From a bacterium (GTDB taxonomy: Bacteria; Joyebacterota; Joyebacteria; Joyebacterales; Joyebacteraceae), in assembly GCA_025774245.1 (NCBI GenBank), contig JALGWI010000030.1:1-41025 (forward strand): a DNA stretch of 41,025 nucleotides. The letters are read 5' to 3'. The position numbers and the translations under genes were made by a program. The notes beneath the pieces were generated by a model. That model made no database searches. It worked only from the letters and a program-made list of their open reading frames with translations, and was not told the DNA's origin. Shown here piece after piece: positions 18,975 to 27,198 of the stretch (the stretch's first letter is position 1; every line of letters begins with the position of its first letter).

Positions 18975-20459
18975 TTACCGCGACTTCGCCGCGCACCTCA
19001 TGATGATGTCGATCGCCTTCCGGGCCGCGGGGATCTGTCCCTCCTCCGAGAGCCAGAGTGTCAGCGCAGCGTACTTCCCTGTCTCCGGGTCCCGAGTCCG
19101 CTCGGGAAACGCCGTCTTCCGGACGTCGAGCTTGAGGTCCGCCGGGAAGCACGGCCCGAAGCCGGGGCCGAGGGCGAGCCTGACCGCGTGCGAGCCGATC
19201 GCGAGCGTGGCGAGGCGCTTCCCGCGGTGCCGGAACTCGAGGTCCTTCTCACCGACCACCATCGCGTCGCCGGCAAGTCCGTGCGTGAGGGCGAGGTGCT
19301 CGACGATCGCCCGGAACACGCCGCGGATCGGGAACGTCGGCATTTGGTCGGCGAGTCGTTGTACCGTCGTCGCGATCTGCCGCTCCGTGTCCGGGAGGAG
19401 GTTCCGCATAACGAAGTCGCGGACGTTCTCCCTCGCGAGCTTCCCCGGCGCGTGCTCGGCAAGAAGATCCGTCAGGAGATCGGCGGCGGCATCCTCGTTC
19501 GACCTGACCGTCCGCAGGAGCGCGGAGTCGATCGGCTCATCGCCCGTCCGAGCGCCCCGCGCCCCGAGCTCGTAGACGACGGCGTGGAACGGGTGGATGG
19601 CATCGAACCCGGAGCCGTAGACGATGTCGGCGATGCGTCCCTCGGGGACCATCGCGCTCGCGTCCTTGTGTCCGAGGCGTCCGGCGACACGGCGGACGTC
19701 GCGGGCGAGGATCGCTATCTCCTCATCCGGGCCGTCCGCGAACCCGAGGCAGACGTCGTTGTCGATCGGCCCGACGTCGTAGATCGCAACGGCGGTGATC
19801 GGCCCGCGGGGCGGGTGGACGAGGACGTTCCCCGATGACACGAGCCGCCGGAGCCGTCGGCGCGTCAGCGCTCGGAACTTCCAGCCAATGGCGAGAAGCC
19901 CTCCGGTGCGCTCGTAACACTCGGAGTTCCGGATGAAGGCCTGCACCTGGTCGAACTCGGAAGGCGTCGCGACGCGCCCCTTGAGCGCTCCGCGCGTCCG
20001 CGCCTCTCCCCACATCCAGCGCGTTCGCGCGATCTGCCAGAAGCCGCTCTTCTCGCCGAGGTGGCGGGACGCCGTATTGACGGTCGCTGTCGAGTAGCGG
20101 ACGGTCCTGGGTTCGAGCTTCATTGCTTCGCCGAAGGTCACCTGGTTGATCTGGCTGGAGAGACCCTTGCCCTGGAGGTCCGGGTGAAGGCGGAGACCCT
20201 CGAGCCAGATCTCTCCGGGTGCAAGGACGGAGATCTTCGACATGCCGACGGGCCTGCCGTCAAGACAGGCGGTGAGGAGGATGCCCTCGGGGTCTTCGAG
20301 CCAGCGGTCCCAGATCAGCGGGAGGTAGTCGCCGCCACCCCAGATCTGCTCGGACATCGAGAGGATCGCGTCCCGGTCCTCCGGGCGCGCCCTGCGGACA
20401 ATGAGCCTCTCGCGGGACCGTGCGGTCCCGCGAGGGCGCTTGCGTGTCTGGGGAGCCAT
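18975..20459 (-). CDS. GNAT-family N-acetyltransferase with a large uncharacterised C-terminal region
   Basis: The ATG at 20459 is preferred because the reading frame upstream overlaps the peroxiredoxin gene; the product is 494 residues. Residues ~20-165 are a GNAT domain: LIVRRARPEDRDAI at the first strand, then the acetyl-CoA pyrophosphate-binding motif A (LRLHPDLQGKGLSSQI) and the A(N)xA(S)xxxxEKxGF-like segment NTASRHLGEKSGF. The remaining ~320 residues match nothing I can name; parts (ITAVAIYDVGPIDND, VPEGRIADIVYGSGF) could be a second, degenerate GNAT fold, and the C-terminus has an all-beta to helix pattern. It may acetylate a small molecule or protein; the substrate is unknown. It lies 31 nt downstream of the peroxiredoxin gene, probably in the same transcript. 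Confidence 0.8.
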   Translation of the reverse strand: MAPQTRKRPRGTARSRERLIVRRARPEDRDAILSMSEQIWGGGDYLPLIWDRWLEDPEGILLTACLDGRPVGMSKISVLAPGEIWLEGLRLHPDLQGKGLSSQINQVTFGEAMKLEPRTVRYSTATVNTASRHLGEKSGFWQIARTRWMWGEARTRGALKGRVATPSEFDQVQAFIRNSECYERTGGLLAIGWKFRALTRRRLRRLVSSGNVLVHPPRGPITAVAIYDVGPIDNDVCLGFADGPDEEIAILARDVRRVAGRLGHKDASAMVPEGRIADIVYGSGFDAIHPFHAVVYELGARGARTGDEPIDSALLRTVRSNEDAAADLLTDLLAEHAPGKLARENVRDFVMRNLLPDTERQIATTVQRLADQMPTFPIRGVFRAIVEHLALTHGLAGDAMVVGEKDLEFRHRGKRLATLAIGSHAVRLALGPGFGPCFPADLKLDVRKTAFPERTRDPETGKYAALTLWLSEEGQIPAARKAIDIIMRCAAKSR

Positions 20460-20490
20460 CTCGGGGAGATCCCTGTGTGTGTGCCGACTC

Positions 20491-20952
20491 CTAGGCGAGA
20501 TCGAGTTCGTCGATCGTCGCGATGATCTCCTTGGCATGTCCGGTGATACTCACCTTCGGCCAGACGCGACGGACCTTCCCCTTCTTGTCGATCAGGAAGG
20601 TCGCGCGCTCGGCCATGCCGGTCGGCTTGAGCACGCCGTAGCCCTTGGCGATCTTGCCGCCGTCGTCTGCCAGGAGCGGGAACTCCAACTCGTTGTTCGT
20701 GGCGAAGCGCCCGTGCGACTCGACGCTGTTCGTGCTGACTCCGATGACCTCGGTGTCTCGCTTGGTGAACTCGTCCACGGCGTCCCTGAGGGCACGAACC
20801 TCGCGAGTGCAGCCCGGGGTGTTGTCCTTGACGTAGAAGAAGAGCGCGACGTTCTTCTTCCCCTTGAGCTCGGAAAGCGAGAGCTTCGAGCCTTCCTGCG
20901 TGGGGGCCGAGAACGAGGGCGCCGTGTCTCCCGGCTTCAGATGTGTCGGCAT
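20491..20952 (-). CDS. bcp: Thioredoxin-dependent peroxiredoxin, BCP/PrxQ family, single-cysteine type
   Basis: The ATG at 20952 follows a strong AGGAGGT by 4-6 nt. The 153-residue product has the AhpC/TSA fold start (LKPGDTAPSFSAP) and the peroxidatic site VKDNTPGCTREVRAL. It reduces hydrogen peroxide and organic hydroperoxides in the cytoplasm. The active Cys is the only cysteine in the protein: the resolving Cys that most PrxQ enzymes carry five residues later is Val-Arg-Ala-Leu here, so it must be a 1-Cys enzyme regenerated by an outside thiol. The downstream GNAT gene is 31 nt away. A promoter match lies at 21076-21104 and a 9-bp inverted repeat in the leader. Confidence 0.93.
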   Translation of the reverse strand: MPTHLKPGDTAPSFSAPTQEGSKLSLSELKGKKNVALFFYVKDNTPGCTREVRALRDAVDEFTKRDTEVIGVSTNSVESHGRFATNNELEFPLLADDGGKIAKGYGVLKPTGMAERATFLIDKKGKVRRVWPKVSITGHAKEIIATIDELDLA

Positions 20953-21009
20953 GCCACCTCCTGTTCGAGTACGTCGTCGGACACCGACGGGCGCATTTTG
21001 CCCCTCAGG

Positions 21010-21056
21010 TGACCAGTCCCTGGATCGCGTCCGGCCACAGACTCGCCGACTGGTCA
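21010..21056. promoter_or_regulatory. Inverted repeat in the peroxiredoxin leader
   Basis: TGACCAGTC at 21010-21018 and its exact complement GACTGGTCA at 21048-21056 flank 29 nt. It lies downstream of the predicted promoter, so it could be an operator or form a stem in the 5' leader. No known regulator site was recognised. Confidence 0.3.
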
Positions 21057-21075
21057 GAATTTCCGGAGATTTACG

Positions 21076-21104
21076 ATTCTATCCTACACCGACCCCCGGC
21101 GCAA
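21076..21104 (-). promoter_or_regulatory. Sigma-70-like promoter for the peroxiredoxin-GNAT unit
   Basis: On the minus strand TTGCGC (21099-21104) and TAGAAT (21076-21081) are 17 nt apart. The -10 is good and the -35 weak. The leader would be about 115 nt. Confidence 0.4.
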
Positions 21105-21125
21105 CCCCGACGTGGCAATCGGCGC

Positions 21126-21163
21126 GGAAAGGCCACCGGGCGGGCAGAACCCGCCGGGTGGCC
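21126..21163 (-). terminator. Terminator hairpin after the beta-helix/C39 gene
   Basis: A 14-bp stem with one mismatch (21131-21144 with 21150-21163, 5-nt loop) is followed on the minus strand by TTTCC. It lies about 125 nt past the stop of the gene ending at 21289. Confidence 0.5.
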
Positions 21164-21288
21164 GTCTGTACGAGGATGAGACGCGGGGCGGAGGGGGCCG
21201 GGTGGCACGGGGGCCTTTGAGCCTCCTTATGAGACGTCGCGCGTGGGGTCCGCGCACTGCGACGGCGCGCCCGGGTGTGCCGCGCCAT

Positions 21289-24045
21289 TCAGCGCAGCAG
21301 CACGACCCTGTGAGAGACCGTTTCGTTGCCGAGCGCTGCCGTGCAGAAATAGACCCCCGAAGCCACCCGCCGCCCCGCATCATCTGTTCCGTTCCAGGTC
21401 AGGATCCCCCGGCCGGACGGTGGCCGCCCGTCCAGGAGGGTCCGTACCTTCTGCCCCTTCAGATTGTAGACTGCGACGACCGCGCGCCCGCCTTCCGCGG
21501 GCGTCTGGAACTCGATGGTCGTCAAGTCCCGGAACGGATTCGGACTGGCACGAAGGCGAGCCGCGACTACCGCGTCGCCCTCGTGGATTCCCGTGGAAGT
21601 GCCGCACCCCCCGGACCCGAGAGCCCCAATCGTCTCAAACCAGGGATTATTTCCCGGGAGGCACGGCGAATCGTCGTGGAGCGTCAGCTCCCATGAAGCA
21701 AGATCGCAGAAGAGCGGATCCGCGAAGATGTTCTCGTAGTGGTCGCCGCAGAGGCTGTCCCCGGCGGCGTTGCCGAAGATGCAGGAGCGCGTGATCCTCG
21801 GATCGGCGGTCCCGCTACAGGTCACGGCCGCACCGCCGACGCTCGCTGCGATGATGGAGTTCGCGATCACCGGCGACGCGTCGGCGCACGTCACCTGGTT
21901 GTTCGAGTTCCCGGCGAACGTGCAGTGCGTGATCGTCGGCGCGGCTCCGTCCTTGCAGTGGAGGCCCGATCCCATGAGCGACGAGTTGTCGCGGAACACG
22001 ATGTTGTTCAGGACCGGTGACGACGTCTCGGTGCAGTAGACGGCTCCGCCGAGGAAGGACGACGAGTTTCCGACGATGGCGCAGTTCATGATCGTCGGCG
22101 ACGAGGCGTTCGTGAAGGAGATCGCGCCGCCGAAGCCGCTCGCTGGAATCCCGTTCACGAGGGAGAACCCGTCGACGACGGTCGAGGGAAGCTCACCGCT
22201 CGCGAAGGCGAAGGCGCGTCCCTCGGCCTGGCAGTCGATCACCGTCGACTCGTACCCGACCTCTGAGACGAGGACGATCTGCTTGCCGTGGAAGTCGAGT
22301 TCGCGGTTCAGCGGGCCCGTGTACGTACCGGCCGCGACGAGCACCGTGTCACCATGGCCTGCGATGTAGAGGCCCTCCTGGATGTTCCGGCAGTGGCCGG
22401 CACCCGTGCAATCCACGAGAACGAGCGTCGTCGGATCCGGGACGATGTCGAGCATGGTCTCGCCCGCGCCCGCGAGCGAGTCGACGTAGGACGGGTAGGA
22501 CGACGAGGAGCCGGTGATCCTCCCGGCGGCGAAAGCGCCGATGAGAAGATCGACGTCGAGTCCTCCGGCGATGACCTGCCACGTTGCCGTGCCCGCGGTT
22601 CCCGGAACCCCGATTCCGTCTATGAGCTTCGAGGAGGGCTCTCCGGGGGCGAACGTGAGCCCCGTCGGAAGCGAGACCGTGGCGCGGGTGTTGTTCAGGG
22701 AGCGCGTGCCCCCGAACGGGTGGGGCGCGGTGTGGATGACGGTCGCCGCGATCGTGAACTCCTCCGCGGGCGCGACCTCGACCGGCGCCGAGACGACGAC
22801 CTCGAGCGGCGCCATGAGAAGCCCCCAGCGCTGCCGCCCGCAGTCCCAGAGGTCGTCCACGAAGAACTCCTGATCGAAGTGGACGTCGGGTCCCATGTAG
22901 GGAGGCGTGTACCACGGATCGTGAGCGATGAAGACGTCGAGTTCGTCGTCGTAACCTTTGACGACGCGGTAGTGCCGGGCCTGGTGGGCCTCCGAGAACC
23001 ACATGAGGACCATGATGGGGTAGTCGGAGCTGATGAGGGTCTTGAGATCGTCGTACCGGCTCGGGAAGTCGTCCGCGTGATCCCACTCGTTGTCTACCGA
23101 GGCGTACCCGAGCGGCCGCTCGTTGTAGCCGACGAGTTCCGGATCCTGGATCGCCGCGCTCAGAAGGCTGAAGTGGCCGGCGCGGGCGCAGTCTGTCGAG
23201 ATGGTCCCGCCGATCGCGAGGCGCGTGTTGGCGACGTGCGCGACGTCGTACTGCGGAATGTGGGGACCCCAGTAGTCGAGAACCATCTCGACCGCCGTGG
23301 GTCCGCAGAAGTAGTTCGTCTGCTGGTAGTAGTGCGGCACGTCGGGGATGTCGTAGCTCGTAGGGAACCTGCCGCGCGTCTCGGGCGGCCCGCCGGGGTA
23401 GGTGTTGCCCCAGCGGTCCGGATCGCCGCGGGTCCCCGTCTCGTTCGTCTCCTGTCCCTCGGGCTCGGAGTCGAACGACGAGTGACGACGGGGAACGTGG
23501 CGCGGAAGGTCGTCCGTTCCGCGGTGGACCTCGGCCGGACCGTCGAGCGGCGCGAGGAACTCGGCCGCCCTGCCGTCGATCGTGGCCTCGAGGTGCCAGT
23601 AGAGCCGCCGGTCGTTCATCTCGACCGCGCGGATCTCCTCCGTGGAGCCGGAGCGTCCCAGCTCCTGCGAAAAGAGCCCGGCCGCGTCGATTCGGGACAC
23701 GACCGGGAAATCGCCCGCCGGCAGCTCGCCGTAGGCGTGCCAGGATCCGTCGCGGGGATCGAGCGTGATGAACGCGGGCGGGGTGCTCTCGATGCGGATC
23801 AGATAGTAGGTGGGTTCGAACTCAGGATACGAGTGGACGAGGACCGGCTCGGCGGCGGCCGGCATGGCGGAGGGCGCCCAGGCCGGGAAGGCTCCCGCGG
23901 CCTCGGGGTGCTCCCGCGTGTACGAGCCGACCGTTCGCACGAGCGTGAGGGCCTCGATGGCCACCTCGGACTCGGGGAGGACGTCGGCTGCGGCTCCCGC
24001 CGCGACGCAGAGAAGGACGGAGAGCAGACACAGGGTGCGCTTCAT
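21289..24045 (-). CDS. Secreted papain-like (C39-type) protein with right-handed beta-helix and FlgD-like sorting tail, paralog 1
   Basis: The ATG at 24045 follows GGAGA by 8 nt; the product is 918 residues. A signal peptide is present (LCLLSVLLCVAAGAAA). Residues ~20-190 resemble a propeptide (PVLVHSYPEFEPTYYLIRI). Residues ~235-400 are a Peptidase_C39_2/papain-like domain: YYQQTNYFCGPTAVEMVL with Cys247, HYRVVKGYDDELDVF with His358 and AHDPWY with Asp376, an intact Cys-His-Asp set. A beta-sandwich follows (~410-530), then right-handed beta-helix rungs (~535-800; FGGAISFTNASSPTIMNC, GSGLHCKDGAAPTITHC) rich in cysteine, and the sorting tail (SPNPFRDLTTIEF, NLKGQKVRTLLD, ASGVYF). Likely a surface or extracellular cysteine peptidase or peptide-binding protein; the substrate is unknown. 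It is a tandem paralog of the next gene upstream, 212 nt away. Confidence 0.85.
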   Translation of the reverse strand: MKRTLCLLSVLLCVAAGAAADVLPESEVAIEALTLVRTVGSYTREHPEAAGAFPAWAPSAMPAAAEPVLVHSYPEFEPTYYLIRIESTPPAFITLDPRDGSWHAYGELPAGDFPVVSRIDAAGLFSQELGRSGSTEEIRAVEMNDRRLYWHLEATIDGRAAEFLAPLDGPAEVHRGTDDLPRHVPRRHSSFDSEPEGQETNETGTRGDPDRWGNTYPGGPPETRGRFPTSYDIPDVPHYYQQTNYFCGPTAVEMVLDYWGPHIPQYDVAHVANTRLAIGGTISTDCARAGHFSLLSAAIQDPELVGYNERPLGYASVDNEWDHADDFPSRYDDLKTLISSDYPIMVLMWFSEAHQARHYRVVKGYDDELDVFIAHDPWYTPPYMGPDVHFDQEFFVDDLWDCGRQRWGLLMAPLEVVVSAPVEVAPAEEFTIAATVIHTAPHPFGGTRSLNNTRATVSLPTGLTFAPGEPSSKLIDGIGVPGTAGTATWQVIAGGLDVDLLIGAFAAGRITGSSSSYPSYVDSLAGAGETMLDIVPDPTTLVLVDCTGAGHCRNIQEGLYIAGHGDTVLVAAGTYTGPLNRELDFHGKQIVLVSEVGYESTVIDCQAEGRAFAFASGELPSTVVDGFSLVNGIPASGFGGAISFTNASSPTIMNCAIVGNSSSFLGGAVYCTETSSPVLNNIVFRDNSSLMGSGLHCKDGAAPTITHCTFAGNSNNQVTCADASPVIANSIIAASVGGAAVTCSGTADPRITRSCIFGNAAGDSLCGDHYENIFADPLFCDLASWELTLHDDSPCLPGNNPWFETIGALGSGGCGTSTGIHEGDAVVAARLRASPNPFRDLTTIEFQTPAEGGRAVVAVYNLKGQKVRTLLDGRPPSGRGILTWNGTDDAGRRVASGVYFCTAALGNETVSHRVVLLR

Positions 24046-24198
24046 GATGGTCTCCAGATCGTCTCATTGAGAAGCCGCGGCGCGAGTGTGGACGCAACGC
24101 GCCGTCTACACGGCTCATGAGGGGGGGCTCGTATCAGTATGACACCGGCTCCGGGGGGAAGGTTGCGTTTGCCGGTATCGGGGTGGGGCCTGTACGAA

Positions 24199-24227
24199 GA
24201 GCCCCGCGGCGCGGGGCCGCGGGGCTC
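24199..24227 (-). terminator. Terminator-like hairpin between the two C39/beta-helix genes
   Basis: A perfect 12-bp GC-rich stem (24199-24210 with 24216-24227, 5-nt loop) lies 30 nt past the stop of the gene ending at 24258; on the minus strand it is followed by TCTTCGT, a poor T-tract. It suggests the two paralogs are transcribed separately or with attenuation. Confidence 0.5.
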
Positions 24228-24257
24228 GGATTCGGTGCTCGCCGGATGAGTCGGGCG

Positions 24258-26957
24258 CTATCTCAGCAGGACCGCCTTCTTTGAGACGGTCTCGCCTCCG
24301 CCCTCGAGCGTGAAGAAGTAGACGCCGGAGGCCACCCGGCGGCCGCCGTCGTCCCGCCCGTCCCAGGCCAGCCGCCTCGATCCCCTGGCGACCGGGCCGT
24401 CCAAGAGGGTCTTCACCCGCTGGCCCTTCAGATTGTAGACCGCAAGCGACGCGCGGCCCCCGGGCTCCGGGATGCTGAACTCGATGACCGTGGAGCCGCG
24501 GAACGGGTTGGGGCGCGGCGAGGAGAGCGCCAGGCGCCCGACTTCGCCCTCCTGGATGCCCGTGCCCGTGCCGCAGTCGCCGGACCCGAGGGCGCCGATC
24601 GACTCGAGCCAGACGTTGTTCGCGGGCAGGCACGGCGAATCGTCGTGCAGCGTGAGCTCACCGGCGGCGAGGTCGCAGAAGAGGGGATCGGTGAACAGGT
24701 TCTCCGAGTAATCTCCGCAGAGGCTGTCGCCGCCCGCGTTCCCGAAGGCGCAGCAGTGCGTGATCGTCGGGATCGACGTGCCGCCGCAGGAGACGGGGCC
24801 GGCGTTCAGGCTGAACGCGATGATCGAGTTCGTGATCGTCGGGGAGGAACTGGCGCACGAGATCTGCGTGCCCGAGTTCTCCGCGAAGGTGCAGTGGGAG
24901 ATCGTGGCGTCGGAGTCGGTCTTCAGGTGGAGCCCGGCGCCGAAGGCCGACGTGTTCCCGCGGAAGACCACGTGCGAGAGCGTCGGAGAACAGCTTCCCT
25001 CGCAGTACATCCCGCCGCCGAAGAACCCCGAGGAGTTCCCGACGACGGCGCAGTTTCGGATCGTGGGCGACGAGGCGTTCATGCACCGGATCGCGCCGCC
25101 GAATCCCTCCGCCGGCGATCCGTTCGTGATCGTGAAGCCGTCGATGATCGTCCCGGCGCCCTCGCCACTCATGAAGTCGAAGCCGCGGCCCGCCCCGCCG
25201 CAGTCGATCACCGTCTCGGAGCGTCCGTCCGCGGCCACGAGGAGGATGCCCTTCCCAGCGAAGTCGAGCTCGCGGTTCATGGGACCGGTGTAGGTGCCGG
25301 CGGCAACGACCACCGTGTCGCCCTCGGCGGCCACGTCGAGGCCCTCCTGGATCGTCTCGAAGTGGGCGCCGCCAGCTGCGTCGACGTAGATGACGCCGGG
25401 CGGGTTCTCCATGTTGATCGCTACGGTGGCGCTCCCCGGTCCTCCGATCCAGTCGGAGTACGATCCGGAGCTGCCAGAGGACTCGCTCACGAACCCGCGC
25501 GCCTCCACCGTGATCGCGAGCGGGACCGGCGCCGAGACGGCGACGACCTGCCACGAGGCCTCTCCCGAGTCACTGCCCGACCACCACCAGCCGGCGAAGT
25601 ACCTGTCGGCCGTCTCACCCGGCGCGAGCTCGAACCCGAGCGGGGGCGTGAGGGTCATCTGCGGCGTGGCGGCCTGCACCTGGCTCTCGAACGGATGCGG
25701 GGCGCGATACGTGGCGGTCGCCGAAACGGTGAACTCCGCGCCCTCGTCGACCTCGCTCGGGGCCGTGACGCTCACGTCCCACGGAGCGATGAAGAGCCCC
25801 CAGTGTCCGGAGTAGACCCAGAGGTCGTCCACGAGGAACGCCTGGTTGAAGTGCACGTCGGGACCGCTGTACGCACCCGCGTACCACGGGTCGTGCACGA
25901 TGAAGACGTCGGTGTTGTCGTCGTAGCCCTTGACGACGCGGAAATGACCGGTGCCGTGCGACTCGTCGAACCAGGTGAGGATGAAGACCGGGTCGTCCGT
26001 GCTGATCATCTCCTTCAGGTCGTTGTACCGGTCGGCGTAGTCCGCGCTCCAGTAGTGCTCGACGCCGGTGTACCCGAGCTGGCGCTCGTCGTACCCGTGG
26101 AGGCTCGTGTCCAGGATGGCCGTGCTGAACCAGCTGAAGTGGGACGCACGGGTGCACTCGATCGTGTAGGTGCCGTAGGACGACTGCGTGTCCGCGACGT
26201 ACCCGATGTCCGTCTGGTTCACGTGCGGTCCCCAGTAGTCGTAGATCATCTCGAGCGCGGCCGGGCCGCAGTGGTAGCTCGTCTCCTGATAGTAGTGGGG
26301 GACGCCCTCGATGTCGTAACTCGTCGGGAACCTTCCGCGGGGTGCCGTCTCGACGTCCCGCGGCGTCAGCAGGTCGGGCAGGCCGCCTCCCCGCGCGCCC
26401 GACGGCAGGTCGATCGGCGACGCGTCTCCTGCCTCGGTGCGAAGGTCGTCCGGATCGGAGAGGTTCAGGAAGAGCTCCCGGGGCTCGCCGTCTCGGGAGT
26501 CGTCGAGATGCCAGTAGAGGTGCTTGTTCGGGAGGGTGACGACACGAAGGTCGCTCGCCTCGCACGGCCTCCCGAGGATACCGGCGAACGTTGCGGCAGC
26601 GCTCGCGCGCGATACGAGAGGGATCCCCCTGGCCGACGTCTCTCCGTAAGCGTGCCATGCTCCGCTTTCGGCATCGAGGGTCACGAAGGTCGGGGGATCG
26701 GTCTCGAGCGTGACGTGGTAGTAGACGGACTCGAGCTCGGGGTACGAGTGGACGAGAACTGGATCTCCGTCGACGGGCAGGCGTGACGCCCAGGCCGCCA
26801 TCGCGCCACCGGCCTCGGGGTGCTCGGTGCTGTAGCCGCCGACCCGGTGGGCCAGCTCGACGGCCGTCGCGACGGCCTCGCCGCGCGAGATGTCGGCCGC
26901 TCCGACGACGCACGGGATCAGGAGCAGAATGGCAACGGCGCACGCGACCCGGTTCAT
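24258..26957 (-). CDS. Secreted papain-like (C39-type) protein with right-handed beta-helix and FlgD-like sorting tail, paralog 2
   Basis: The ATG at 26957 follows AGGAGGT by 7 nt; the product is 899 residues. The order of domains is the same as in the neighbouring paralog: signal peptide (VACAVAILLLIPCVVGAA), propeptide-like region (PVLVHSYPELESVYYHVTL), C39_2/papain-like domain with Cys230 (YHCGPAALEMIYDYWG), His338 (GHFRVVKGYDD) and Asp356 (VHDPWY), beta-sandwich, beta-helix rungs (FGGAIRCMNASSPTIRNC, GAGLHLKTDSDATISHC) and the tail (RPNPFRGSTVIEF, NLKGQRVKTLLD, ASGVYF, KKAVLLR). The catalytic set is intact. The two copies have diverged in the linker between propeptide and protease but keep the beta-helix and the sorting tail closely similar. 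A good -10 (TATAGT) lies upstream. Confidence 0.85.
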   Translation of the reverse strand: MNRVACAVAILLLIPCVVGAADISRGEAVATAVELAHRVGGYSTEHPEAGGAMAAWASRLPVDGDPVLVHSYPELESVYYHVTLETDPPTFVTLDAESGAWHAYGETSARGIPLVSRASAAATFAGILGRPCEASDLRVVTLPNKHLYWHLDDSRDGEPRELFLNLSDPDDLRTEAGDASPIDLPSGARGGGLPDLLTPRDVETAPRGRFPTSYDIEGVPHYYQETSYHCGPAALEMIYDYWGPHVNQTDIGYVADTQSSYGTYTIECTRASHFSWFSTAILDTSLHGYDERQLGYTGVEHYWSADYADRYNDLKEMISTDDPVFILTWFDESHGTGHFRVVKGYDDNTDVFIVHDPWYAGAYSGPDVHFNQAFLVDDLWVYSGHWGLFIAPWDVSVTAPSEVDEGAEFTVSATATYRAPHPFESQVQAATPQMTLTPPLGFELAPGETADRYFAGWWWSGSDSGEASWQVVAVSAPVPLAITVEARGFVSESSGSSGSYSDWIGGPGSATVAINMENPPGVIYVDAAGGAHFETIQEGLDVAAEGDTVVVAAGTYTGPMNRELDFAGKGILLVAADGRSETVIDCGGAGRGFDFMSGEGAGTIIDGFTITNGSPAEGFGGAIRCMNASSPTIRNCAVVGNSSGFFGGGMYCEGSCSPTLSHVVFRGNTSAFGAGLHLKTDSDATISHCTFAENSGTQISCASSSPTITNSIIAFSLNAGPVSCGGTSIPTITHCCAFGNAGGDSLCGDYSENLFTDPLFCDLAAGELTLHDDSPCLPANNVWLESIGALGSGDCGTGTGIQEGEVGRLALSSPRPNPFRGSTVIEFSIPEPGGRASLAVYNLKGQRVKTLLDGPVARGSRRLAWDGRDDGGRRVASGVYFFTLEGGGETVSKKAVLLR

Positions 26958-27045
26958 GGCGACCTCCTCGGATGTTCCACGGGACAGAACTGCCGGGGTC
27001 GGGGGGCTCCGCGCAGAGCCGGCGCCCCGGGATGAATTTCCCTCT

Positions 27046-27075
27046 ACTATACCACCTTCCGCCCGATTGCCCCAA
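27046..27075 (-). promoter_or_regulatory. Promoter candidate for C39/beta-helix paralog 2
   Basis: On the minus strand TTGGGG (27070-27075) and TATAGT (27046-27051) are 18 nt apart, about 85 nt before the start codon. Confidence 0.45.
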
Positions 27076-27198
27076 CCGAAGAATCTGTCAGGGAAGAGCG
27101 CGCCGGCCCGCCGGCTCGTGGTATGCTCGCTGGCGTCCGCTCCCGGGCCCCGTTCCCGGGAGCCCGTTCAGCCTCCATCCGCCCTCAGCGGAGGAATC

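Larger units (their letters stand above)
20953..21288. other. Intergenic region upstream of the peroxiredoxin gene
   Basis: These 336 bases contain no supported gene. They hold the peroxiredoxin promoter candidate, a leader inverted repeat (21010-21018 with 21048-21056), and the terminator hairpin of the minus-strand beta-helix gene. Confidence 0.5.
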
